The notes beneath the pieces were generated by a model. The model had not been told where the DNA came from. It saw nothing but the letters and a program-made list of their open reading frames with translations, and did no database searches. Positions 39,000 to 50,370 of a DNA stretch of 64,000 nucleotides are shown here, one piece after another (within the stretch, counting starts at the first letter, position 1; each line of letters begins with the position of its first letter). The stretch is from positions 5,208,001 to 5,272,000 of the forward strand of contig OZ199839.1 of assembly GCA_964304625.1 (NCBI GenBank), given 5' to 3'. The translations under genes were made by a program, and so were the position numbers. This DNA comes from Kudoa neothunni (lineage: Eukaryota > Cnidaria).

Positions 39000-40290
39000 C
39001 CGTCAAGTATGAGTGACTTAATTTTCTGAAGGGATAGGGAATCAAACTCCGGACCATTGTTGCCAACCCAGATCGGACAATCGGATATTCGGCGAAATTT
39101 TTGCCGGACAAAATCGGAAATATCATAATCTTTTATAAAAACCGAACTAATATTTAATTATATGTAAAAATATTATTTAAATTTATAATTAAATCGGAAA
39201 ATTTAAGTTATGGCACCACGTGGTTGTTGTGGTGGAAAATTCCTTTATCCGAATAAGATCATCTAATGTAGAGCCCAACATTCTGTTTCTTCTGATAGTT
39301 TTAATAGGTGCGGAAAAAGTAAGTGCTATTTCCGGAAAATTGTTAACCAGAGTTAGTGAAATAAAGATGTGCTATATTTTTGAATGGAATGAAACTATTT
39401 TGTCGATAAAAAATGGTCAACAAGGCGAGTATTGATAATTTAATCAATCAACCTTTGTTTTTGAGTATGTTCAATTCCTTTAATTTCAAATAATTGTATT
39501 ACAGCCTTTCGTTTGATGTTTGAATAAAACATAACTATATCTAGAGGGGGTCTTATTTTTATGTACAATTCATTCATTAAAATTAATAAAAATTAGTCAA
39601 ATCGATAATATTTTGTTAAATTTTAATTTATTTAGGTATTAAATAAAATTAAAATTTTTTTAAATTGATAACAGACACTTGTAATGATAGCTTTGTAATG
39701 GAAATCAACGACATCAGATTCTTTTTTAAAAATTCAAACATTCAAAATTACAACACATATACGTAATACGCTTCCCAATAATTCCAAAATGATCCGTGGT
39801 TATAATAAAGCTGTGTCCTATCGCTAATAATGCTGATAAAAAGCTAAAATTCTGGCCTCAACTAAATCATAACACTTTGTGTTTATTTTTATAAATTTTT
39901 GGCATGTCCTTTTTAGCCTCAATTTTTGTATTCCGCGGTCTTAAAGAATTATTTATTAAAACGTATAATTGTAATTCTCTTTTGGTAAACTTCTACTGAA
40001 GATATTATAATTGTAAATAAAGCATTGTTCAAATTATTAAATTATCCACTGGAAGATTTCTTATAATGAAATCAACAACGGTTAACTTCCATTTTTTGTG
40101 AATTTGCAGTAACTTCTTTTGAAATATTGTTTTGTGATTCTTCAATCACCCGAAGATCAAGGGCGGGAAAATCGGACATGGTTGGCAACGCTGCTCCGTA
40201 AGGGCTGTTTGTGTCATGATAGTCACAGCAGTGTAGCCGAAAAATCTTGAAGTTACATTATTACATTACCGAATAATCTCGATGAACTAT
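39000..40290 (-). repeat. Probable tRNA-type SINE fragment split by a hAT element
   Basis: Immediately left of the hAT element the minus strand reads GGAGTTTGATTCCC, which fits a degenerate B box. The sequence continuing right of the element contains a minus-strand GGCTACACTGCTGTGACTA, which could be an A box. A similar GATCAAACTCCGGAC occurs near 58771. The assignment is tentative. Confidence 0.4.
39055..40193. mobile_element. hAT-type element, about 1.1 kb
   Basis: The ends are CATTGTTGCCAACCCAGATC (left) and, reverse complemented, CAGCGTTGCCAACCATGTCC (right), with 8 bp flanks CTCCGGAC and CTCCGTAA sharing the first five bases. A plus-strand frame at 39220-39435 (71 residues) lies inside but resembles no transposase I know. 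The element is probably non-autonomous. Confidence 0.7.
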
Positions 40291-41619
40291 ATTTTACAAT
40301 CTGTATCCAGTGAATTTTAATTAATCCTTAGAGGTTTGAGTCAGCAGGAGGATATCTGTTTCTTAAATATCCAATAATTTAATTTAAAAGTATTATTTAA
40401 ATATGTTGAATGAAATTGAAATTTTGAAAGAATAATGTGTCAAATTACATTAAAATATATCAAGATATCTTTTAATTGGCTCTTTAAATTATTATTATAT
40501 TTTTATAAATCTTAACGCATTTCACCATTGAGTAGTACAAAAAACATATTAGGTTTGCAATCTTCATTGGGTCTGTCCATAAAATATCAGGTAATGGTAA
40601 AGTATGCAGCATCTAAAAAATGTTCCCTTGCGCACTTTTTTTCGATTTTCTTTTTTCACGATTCTTTATAATAAAATAAAGGAATATGGAGAATTTGTCA
40701 TAGGAACACAGTCGGATATACGTGTAATCTCCATGTTTTTTCAACAAACATTGAATTGATCTCTAATTTGTTTTCATAATCATTCATAAATTTGTTATAT
40801 TTCATATATTTTACCATATAAACACTAATTTTACAATACCAAATTTAATTACACAGGTTTTTATAGGTTTTAAGCATGAATAGTTTAAAAGCGAGAGACA
40901 ATCACATGCTCTCTAAATATATTTTCTTAATTTTCTTGAAGCTGATGAGCTTTTTTAATAATTAATCAACATTATATTTTAGATAAACACATAATTTCAA
41001 TAGGGAAATAACTTAAGATAGATTATAGTAAGTTACCACTTTTAGGAGGAATTCTTACGTGCGCTTAATATAGCATTCGATAAACGTAAAAATGTAGTTA
41101 TAAAAAGACGAAAAAATTATTTCTGTAAAATTATTAGTTTTAATGAATTATATATGTACCAATAAAAATAATAACCTTAATTAACCTATTGTGTCGATAT
41201 TTTAAAATATTCACAATTCGTGTATTTTGCCGAATTTGTTGTTAGGACATTTTTTTCCAATATTTTGCAAATACTGCAAGTTAAAACGATTTAATATTAT
41301 CATTTAAAAAAAATAGGTTTCTGAATTTTAATAATAAAAATTTAATAAATTCTTAATTTCTAATAAAACAAATTGTACGATATTAATATCTATATTTAAA
41401 AGTTCACAAAGTATTTTTATTATAGTGAAAAATGAGATTTTTTTGGTGAAATTTATAAAAAGTTTATTTTTAAAGTTAGTTTTTATAAAATTGCTATATA
41501 TCAATAATAAAAAATCTAAATAGTAATAATAAATAACTTTTGAGTTAGTAACTAAGGAAGAAACAAAATAATTCAATGTTTGTTGAAAAAAGCGCATTAA
41601 AGTTAATGAGGGACCAACG
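40291..41619. other. Intergenic, nothing recognised
   Basis: This is AT-rich DNA. The minus-strand frame 41328-41636 is dominated by Phe, Ile, Asn and Lys and looks like chance. Confidence 0.4.
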
Positions 41620-42100
41620 GATATTAATTTGAGCAATAAAAATTAATTTTCTTGTGTTTTCTTCATCTCTATTACTTGTTCTATTTTTTATCTCTTAAAA
41701 AGTTAGTGGTGCACATATTTTCCAAGTCGGTCCAGAATTCGACTTTAAAAATCCCCTGGGCCAAAAAATAATGTGTTAGATTGCACTTAAAGGGAGTAAA
41801 TAATTCGGGAGCGAAAATAAATGACACTCACCTTAAATTATTTAGATTTTGTGCCGGGACAAGATATTGTTAATTAAAAACCCAGGATTTATTTGATACA
41901 CTCCTGCACAGAATGATCATGATTTAAATTTCGAAATCATAATCGGCAAAGTATGATGCTTAAACAAAGCTTAGTTTAACTGCTTCTATAAATCAATTTG
42001 AAACATAATATTTTTTGAATGTTATAAAGAAACCTCTCTATGCAAAATCTTCCCCAAGCAACGCTGGGCAGTTTGCGTTAGTATCTCATAAAAATATGGC
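41620..42100 (+). repeat. Dispersed repeat family A, copy 3
   Basis: This is the best-preserved match to copy 1 at 3190-3740. It shares the pyrimidine-rich block, ATCCCCTGGGCCAAAAAATA (versus ATCCCAGGACCGAAAAATA), ATAATTCGGGAGCGAA and CCAAGCAACGCTGGGCAG (versus CCAAACAACACTGGGAGG). It has no open frame or paired ends. Confidence 0.75.
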
Positions 42101-42682
42101 AAGCGAGCAATTGAATTATCTGATTAAATATGTTACTCATGGTTTGATGTTTTCATGAAAAGAAAATACCAATCTCGCGCTAAATATTTATTTCACCTTA
42201 CTAAATTAACTAATTATCCATGTGATAGATATCAAAGCATTAATTGAGAAAATTATATATTTTACTGACCGGTAATACAATCAGTTAGGTTCCCTTATTA
42301 AATAAAATCAGTAAATTTTAGAGAAATAAAACTTTTTTTTTAATGACTAAATCTAAATATTTTGGCGTAATCTCATTCGAATACAACAAATGTCTAAAAC
42401 AATTGAAATTTAAAATGTGGGCATGCATAGGACATGGTATCGGAATGGGTATCGGTGCAACCCTAAAATAAACGTCGATCCCTAATTATAACCAAGGCAC
42501 GAACAATCTGCACAAGGACTTATAATATTTCTCCTTTAGTCTAGACTCTAGACTCTACACTCTAGAGCAGGAGTGTCCAAACATTTTGATACAAGGGTGC
42601 TAAAACAAGAAACCATCTTTCAAATCGGACGACAATAATAAGGTAGATAACTAGCTTTTATATATCCGACTAATATCATACC
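42101..42682. other. Intergenic spacer between repeats
   Basis: No gene was seen. A short internally repetitive stretch (CTAGACTCTAGACTCTACACTC) lies near 42540-42562. Confidence 0.4.
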
Positions 42683-43207
42683 ACAGGGGCCAGCAACCTA
42701 CGGCCTGCCACGCATTGAATGGGATACAAATTTTTCTTAATATCTAAAGTACCCAAATGATTTTTAATTTTGTTCTATGTTGTTTTCTAATTGTTAATAT
42801 GTTGTCGATATAAAAATTTGAGCCAACTAAAGTTTATTTTCATTAAAAAGTAAAGCCGAAAAAATATGATTGTTAAAATAACGCTAAAAATATTTCTATT
42901 AAAGTATAAAATATTTTCAAAAAGGCATATAGATACATCTCATGTTTGACATTGTCCAATAAATTGTTCTTTCACAAGTTAAGCACGAATGGATTATAAT
43001 GGAAGTGAAAATTATTCGAATTTAATATTATTGATTTGATGTAATTTTCTAGTTTAAAAGTCTTTTATAAATTCTTATTTATATATTTAAATCTGAAATT
43101 TGAACTAAGAATAAATTAAAATTTTCAAGCATTAATTTTATTATGCTCCGCATTAGAGTTAGGGTAAGTCTGTTCAGCTCGTCACCCAAAAAGGTTGCCG
43201 ACCCCTG
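42683..43207. mobile_element. hAT-type MITE (CAGGGG ends), 525 bp
   Basis: The left end is CAGGGGCCAGCAACCTACGG. The right end is GGTTGCCGACCCCTG, the inverted form, typical of hAT elements in many animals. The 8 bp flanks TCATACCA and TTATACAG agree at five of eight bases. There is no coding capacity. Confidence 0.8.
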
Positions 43208-43639
43208 TTATACAGAGAGGTTCTCATAGAAAGCGGCATCTCAGAGTGATCGTAAATACTTCATCGGCACGTAATAGAATATCCTAGAATTTCACACGCT
43301 ATCTTCCAGCCTTAACAGAGGACAACATAAAAACTTACTTTCGTCATCACTTGATTTTCATATAAAATACTTTGATGGTTAATTGCTTAGGCATAAAGTT
43401 TTCTTTTAATTTTTATATCAATATGTACGTACCATTCCTGAGTATTCTGAATACTCGGATTAATATTTTGTTTCAATGTGTATTTACGATTATTGAATTC
43501 AGCGAGAATTGCCATGGTATTGTTGCATATGAAACACATTTCTTTTTTATCAAATTCAATAACAAAAATAACCCAAGTATTGCTTTTCATTAAAAGTTAC
43601 TATTAATGGTTGATTATTAGTTTTTCCGGTCGTTCGACA

Positions 43640-44335
43640 ATTCTCTGATGTCTCAAAATGTATAACTGCCTTGACGATATCACATAGTGGTGTTACGTCG
43701 AGATCGCATACCATGAGGTTGCGACTTCGAAACCTAATCCGGGCGTTCGTGTACTCCTAAGCTGAAATTAAGTAGGATGGCTATAGTAATCGCAAGGATC
43801 TATGATTTGTCATGGCCTTGTTTGTAACTGGAAAGGGAACCTGGCGGAAGGGTAGAACTCGGGCGCTCATAAAAGCTGGGGTATCAGGACGAAATAAAAC
43901 CCAATAGGACAAGGATGCCCACACCTTAGGGATGTTAACTTTGGTCTCAGGGGATGCGAGATCCGATCAAAATTGAAAATAATTTTTGAGAAATTTTGAG
44001 TCAGTTACACCTAATCGTATGCAAAGGGGGTGCGAATCTCGTTTTGTCATCAAACGGAGGTGCGAGTCCAATTTTAGTTGAGAAACGCTGCAATAGGGGA
44101 TTTGCGTAGAGCCGACTTCCACATTTAGAAGACTTTCCCAGACTAATTCTGAGTCAGTCTATGGTATGGTTGCTCCAAAACGAGGATGTTTAGTGGATTA
44201 AAATCCCACATTACCGCATAACGTAAGTCGCCTTAATATGACACTGCGGTGCCTAAGGCGTAAATGGAGAAGGCGTAACCAGCCGAACTCCACAACTTAA
44301 CAAGTTGCGCCTTGGGTTTAACCGTGTAAACAAAA
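43640..44335 (+). repeat. SINE-like repeat with a hAT-like end inside
   Basis: A tRNA-like head lies near 43680-43735 (ATAGTGGTGTTACGTCGAG, then ACTTCGAAACC). A body block, AAACGAGGATGTTTAGTGG, is shared with the SINE at 28855. Between them GTTGAGAAACGCTG at about 44080-44093 looks like a hAT right end, so part of this span is probably another insertion. Its left end was not found. Confidence 0.5.
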
Positions 44336-44759
44336 AAAGTCAAACTGCGTAGATAATACAAAAAAAATTGGTTACTTGAGCACAAGCGAAAACCGACCTT
44401 ATTAAATAACGTGTTACGTATGTAACGAAGTAATGAATAATTGATTTAATATAATTAAAATTATTAAAAAAATAGATCTTTAAATATTATGATATATTTA
44501 TCGAATGCAAAAAATATAATTGTTTTACAAATTAGGAGAATGCGAGTTGGTCGTAGTTTATAGTTAATTATACATATTGTTTTTATTATGAATGAATTCA
44601 AGTTATTCTTTTATCCGCCACTTTTGATAAAATTTGTGCCTCTAAATCTTCAAAAAATCTATTCAACAAATATTATGTTTTGTTAACAGAAACGTCAGCG
44701 GACCAGATAAAAAACGACGACAGACCAGATCCGACCCGATGTCGTAATTTGGAGACTTC

Positions 44760-44865
44760 GAGCTAGAGCATTACACATAGCGGGCAGCTGTTACGGATGT
44801 CAAGCGCTTGAACCTCGAATCGTGAGGTCACAAGTTCTAACCCAGCTCCGGCCATACCATTTCTT
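44760..44865 (+). repeat. tRNA-like SINE head
   Basis: The sequence AGCGGGCAGCTGTTACGGAT could serve as an A box, and CAAGTTCTAACCC about 50 nt later as a B box. GCTCCGGCC follows. This is SINE-like rather than an intact tRNA, as the arms do not pair convincingly. Confidence 0.4.
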
Positions 44866-44994
44866 TTGCGCTTTTCTTTTATTCCACAAATGAAGTATGA
44901 GTTAGAGTGTACTCTCATTATTCAGATTGGTGTAATTAGAGCTTCAAAAAATCGAGGGTTGACTTCGAAGATCCTCGACCCTTAAAAAGATTAA

Positions 44995-47078
44995 CCCTTT
45001 CATGCCTGAATTTTTATTTATCCATAAAAAAATTTTGTTGAGCTAATATCTTTAAGTTATAATTTTTTTTCAGTAGACTGAACAATGGAACTTGGTGGTA
45101 AGGAAAATGTGCAATAAAGGAATCGAATTTATTATAACAATAACAGATGGGGTAATCAATACAACAATAATTTAAAGTATTATGATACTCATAAAAACAA
45201 TTTCTACATCTACCTGGCGTAGATACCACTTCTGGGAAATGGTCTGCATTATCATATCTAATATTATCGGATAAAAGAGTGTTTCTTTTGCGTTTTGATA
45301 TAGTAGACTACATTATGTTTTGTGAATTAGAATTATTAATCGGACGACCACGTTTTCGAGTTTGTATTAACGTTTGATTTTTATACAACAATGATTTACA
45401 GATTGAATATGTGGAAGATAGCAAATCGAAAACTTTACTCTTGTTAACATCTTCATGGTATTTTGTCTACGATGCAATAGCCACGAATTAGTGATCGCGG
45501 TGTTGATACCCCCTAAAAATATCCTTATGTAAAATTTTTTACATTCGTGATTTAAGCTATACGATGACTTCAACATATCGGATAAATCAACATCACCCAT
45601 ATTTTTGTTATATTCCCATACAACAACTGGGCACTCGACTTTAACACGTTTTTTGCCGCTTATCATATCTATTCACCGTTGTTAGAGGTTCACTACAAGA
45701 ATAAGTGGATGAAAAGGTCACGACGGAGCTATCATACCATCGAGTTAATATCAGTGCATCATTAGATATTTAAGTAACATCAAATGAATCACGTCTTTTT
45801 TTCATTAGATCTTTTTTACTGAATAAGAGACACCCTTAAGTTCTATTATTTCGAATAGTCCTCACATAATATGTTCCCTTTTTTTTAATGAAGTTGCATT
45901 TGGAATGATGTGAACCACTTGTCAAAATTCAACAGATACATGCTATTCTTTAGAAGTTGTTCACACAATTTTATTCCAAAATCCTCGGAAACCAAACCAC
46001 AGCTTTCTTATACAACGGGCGATTTTTCATCATACAAATGAAAATCTTGCATTATCCCATCTTATTCCACATCGAGCAAAACCTTTGATTCCCCATTTGG
46101 TGGGTTAATTTGATATACACTGCTTTTCCCTGCACTTACCCTTAAAGGGAATTATTTGTTCGTCGAGCGAATTTATGCTCTCTGGAGTGATTTTTAATAA
46201 TACCTACCTCAAATGCTCCAAAAAGGTCTAATTTTGACAAACCAGTCACAAGTTTGGAACGATCGATCGTTGGTTGTATTATGAATATTATCAAAATGTA
46301 AAAATTGTGGCAGCTACTCAAGTTTATCTCCAGAGAGTGCATCCGAAATAAGGGAATAATTGAAACAATACAGGGGTGGATTAAATGATCTAACTTTTTA
46401 AATTCATCGTTTATACTGCATAATTTCTCTGGTAAATTTTTACTGACATCAGTTTCTTCCATTGAGGGCTAGTGTCAATTTTAGTATCAGAATAATCAAA
46501 TGATGAATATTCTTTGGAATCTGAAAATTCATTAATTATTGATGGTGTAAATGTTGTATCGTCTTCTGAATATGTATCTGGTTCGAATATATCGACTTCA
46601 GGTAGAACTAAAATTTCCGAAGTTCTTTTTACAGTTTTATCCTCACCGTTACAAATGTCGTAATCCATTGCGATTGGCCAAAAATAGGTCCACGAGTTCC
46701 TGTTGTTCAGTTTACTGACAAGAATTAAAATCGTATTATTTCAGATAATAATAAGTTTCTTAAAATTTAAACAGGCGAATATAGTTAAAACAAACATATT
46801 GTAATTGTAAAAATTGTGGTTCCAAAAAATAATACAATTCAGTTTACAAATTAATACATTACTTTAAGGATGAACGTGGTATGGAGAATTGAACTTTGTT
46901 AATGCAATTTGCTACACATAAAGTTTCTTAAAAAATATAATATTAACGATTTTTAAACATCTGTTTGAGTTGAAATTATATGTCTGTGTCGAATGCGAAG
47001 CAATAGTTAAATATTTATTTTAGACGACGACGAAGAAGAAGTTAATCTTCAGTATACCGCACAATAGGCATGAAAGGG
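44995..47078 (-). mobile_element. piggyBac DNA transposon with perfect ends
   Basis: This 2,084 bp element is flanked by TTAA (44991-44994, 47079-47082). Its termini CCCTTTCATGCCT and AGGCATGAAAGGG are exact inverted repeats of 13 bp. The minus strand carries a piggyBac transposase in pieces. Its TIR differs from the CCCTTAA type of the MITEs in this window, so those belong to another piggyBac family. Confidence 0.93.
45014..46668 (-). pseudogene. piggyBac transposase, broken
   Basis: The parts in order are: an acidic N-terminal region from 46668 (VLPEVDIFEPDTYSEDD); an interrupted middle with CSINDEFKKLDHLIHP and DLFGAFE near 46410-46180; the conserved C-terminal block VVVWEYNKNMGDVDLSDML at about 45615-45570, holding the last catalytic Asp region, followed by IRIFLGGINTAITNSWLLH; and a Cys-rich tail with GRCRNCFYEYHNTLNYCC near 45200. 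Several frame breaks and stops separate the parts, so it cannot make a full transposase. The identification is firm from the domain order and the TTAA ends. Confidence 0.88.
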
Positions 47079-47082
47079 TTAA

Positions 47083-48849
47083 GTCAATGTATTAACAAGA
47101 TTGTGTGCTTCGTTCACAGTGGATTTTTGTAATCAATGTTAGGAGAAATGTTCTCGTCAAAGTTCAACAGTGCATTACTTTTTGGAATAAACTATTTTAT
47201 TTCTTTTAAAACATCAGCTAAACTACAGTATCTGTGTATGAACTTCGGGCGGTGTTGCATACAAAATCGGATATAAAGTCTTTTCCCACAATTCGCCCTG
47301 TTATTCACTTGTTTTTCAAAAGTTTTTTCATTTTTGATCTTATCACAAAAAATTACATTATAGAGTTAAATTCAGATCAAAAAGAATCAACCTATAAACT
47401 GGAATTATATCTTAAGTCGAGCACATTCGGATGCACGTGGAATCTCTATGTTATCGATAAATACATCAAACAATATATTATTTCTCTATAATTTTAACAA
47501 ATTCGATGTCGTTAATTGTTCACTGAATTTTTTATTTGTATCTATTAGTAATAAATTTGTAAATGTTCAATCTTAAGACTTCGTATTTTAAAAACAGATC
47601 TTTTTGATTTATTCTACTCAAAATTAGAATGAAGATGTTTCAGTTTAACTGTGGCATTCCTTTTTGTGTTTTTAGTTTATTCATGATTAAAAAACTGTTA
47701 TAATAATATTTGTTACAAATTTCCAACATGAAAATTTAAACTTATTAAGTTAAATTATCTTGTTATTTATAAACATTATGTAACAAAAAACAAAATATAT
47801 TAATGTTTAATTAAAATTAACTTTAAAGTAGAGCAATCCTGACAAATCAAAATATACGATTTTTAGTCATTTTAAGTTGAATCAATTGTGGATGATTATG
47901 AGTCAAAAGTATTTTTTTATTATTTATCTCAACAATATAAAAATGATGTAAAATCTAAAAATAAACATTTATTACTTTGTTTTTGAATATAAAGCGAAAT
48001 ATGACGTTATATTTTATAATCTACTTCAATATTTCCGTGTGGTTGAATGTTTCAAATGTTTCAAACTAATATAATTCGTTTACTGAGATGTATTACGCAT
48101 AGAAATGTCTGTAAAAACTAATAACAATTACAAAACGTTGGAATGATGAAATCCCAATCCGAATCCTTAATAATCCTCACTTCAACGCGTAATCACCCTC
48201 AATTTTTTAAAGACCTAAGTGTAATGCATCTGCATTAATATTTGGTTTAAATGAGTAGGGTGGGATTTTATCTATTTTAATCATCTTGGAAGTATACGAT
48301 AAAAATCTGTCTTACCGGCCCGACTTCATTTAGGTTGAAAATCTTAAATTTCTTAGTTTTTTGTCACCCCAAGACGAAGATATCTAATGGGTTAAAATAT
48401 TGTAGAAAAATAAATGAGGGTTTTAAATGTTACTCGCTGCGGTTCCCCCAAAAACGTTCATAGAGCCAGCCAGAGGGCTCCGTAGCCTACAAGCTGCGCA
48501 ACTGATTTTTGAGGCAAACAAAAAACAAGGATATAGGAACAATTTTAATGTTATCCGTCTCAATTCAAGTTGTCCATATCATTTTTTCAGTGAATTCAAA
48601 ATCCACGTTCGTAAAACCACGTCCTAATTGTTTTTTGACTCATATATGGTATATTATAATGAGGTTTTCCGTACTATCGTAATTTTATGTTAGTTTTGCG
48701 TTAATTGATTAATATTTCAATACATGAATTTTGAATCGGTTGTTATTACCATGGTTTGACGATGCTCTTTTATTAATATAGCCAACAATAGCATTGGCAT
48801 ACACTGTTAACAACGTTCTCTAATGTTTTTTATTTACATTGTATATTAA
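47083..48849. other. Intergenic; weak SINE-body match near 48360
   Basis: No gene was recognised. TTGTCACCCCAAGACGAAG and TAATGGGTTAAAAT near 48360-48398 resemble the SINE body seen at 28855 and 44180. Frames at 47234-47491 and 48427-48627 have no family resemblance. Confidence 0.4.
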
Positions 48850-50370
48850 TCATAAAAATAATACTAATTCAAAGTTTTCATCGAAAGTTTCCTTATTATC
48901 CGATTCTGGTTTGAGCACAAAATTATAAACCTAGAAAAGTAAACTTAAATATACTGATAATTATGAATTAAATATTATTCTCTGTATTTCTATACATTGA
49001 AAAAGCTTTCCTCGATTTTCGTTGGAAATTTTATTGAAATAAAGTCTTTTATTTTATCGCTCCAAGGGTATTTGTCGTCAGGAACAAATGTCACATCATT
49101 TATTAATTCCAAACAAGCAGTATAATTATACTCTGCTGTCAAAATGACCGCAATATTAGGGTCGTCCGGATACTGTACCATAGAAACCACCAATTCTTGA
49201 TACCAATCGTTTTCGATCCAATATATTAATATGTCCTTATTGATAAAACATGGTAATTTCACGGATAGTGTACCACGTTCATTGTACCAATATTTTCCAG
49301 CCTAATAAACATCTATTCGTTTGCTAAAATACAATATAGACTCAATTACCCATAAGCGTTTAGCTATCATTCTGTAAATGATATCCTTCAGCGAAGGAAA
49401 TTTTACGTCTTTACCATAAGAGTAATATTCCTTTTTATTGATAAAGTAGGTAGATACATCCTTATTTTTTTTTGTAGGATATCCAAAATAAAGCTCATCT
49501 TCATATATTATTATGTATCCGTTATTGCCGTATTCCTAATGGAGGTTATAACATAGATGATAGCTTTATTTTTCTTTAAAATTATTTAAAAATTTTATTA
49601 ATAATATGTTATTCGAGTTTAATAAATAAATTCGTCATTTAATGTATTTTAAATTTGGTAGTTTGAATTTTCCACTTCATACATGACATGAAGAGAAATA
49701 ATAATAGAAAATAAAGAATCGTTTTACTGGGTCAAAATCATCATATATCGTGTCATTTGTTTCCCTTTCAATATATAACATTTTTTCGGTATATATGGGC
49801 TTGGGATAATTTTTGTGTAGATATTTATCTTCGAAAGTCGGCTTTGAGAATTTTTTTCTGTTTTTCGACCGATCCTTGTGATATCTGATTTTAGATCTTG
49901 AGATAAAACATGAAAGAAATTTTTGTATTAAGAAAGTTTTTAATACATTCTTTTCAAGCATTTATCAGTGAGTGCCACAGTAAGGCTACTGTCATCTCCG
50001 AAAGCATCATGATAATTTACAAACATAAAACATTTATTTCCGGCTGTATTATTTGCCTTGTATAAATCTGAGTCGATTACTTAAAATAAGTTATAGCAGA
50101 AAACTATTACCTAGCTCCAGTCTGTCATATGCAGAATCATGCTTGGAATTACATTCCAATCCAAACAGTTTACTCCTGTTTTGCCTACATTTAAAAAATA
50201 AATAATTCAATTGTTCGTTTTTCATGTGAAGGTTTAGATCCTAAATAAATAATAAAGATATCTAATCAGAACAATAGAATTTAATCTACTTGTTTATAAT
50301 CAATTATCCCACTCGAGATGACTGAGAAAAAAGCAGCCCATAGCGCACACATCAAAATATTTAGTAGCAT
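48850..50370 (-). CDS. Unrecognised secreted protein, paralogue A (multi-exon)
   Basis: I do not recognise this family. The start at 50370 gives a signal peptide (MLLNILMCALWAAFFSVIS). Exon-sized blocks then follow the same order as in the gene at 59020-61049: FKCRQNRSKLFGLECNSK (about 50200-50150); AFGDDSSLTVALTDKCLKRM (about 50005-49955); a basic block with RSKIRYHKDRSKNRKKF (about 49895-49845); EDELYFGYPTKK (about 49500-49470); and AEYNYTACLELINDVTFVP then KYPWSDKIKDFISIKFPTK (about 49130-49010). The last block, joined across a 48990-48935 intron, reads VYNFVLKPESDNKE and stops at 48850-48852. No transmembrane segment follows, so the product looks secreted or 3' truncated. Some joins are unproven. 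Confidence 0.6.

Noticed and set aside
41328-41636. 102-residue minus-strand frame
   Set aside because: Composition is almost entirely F, I, L, N, K as expected from AT-rich chance frames.
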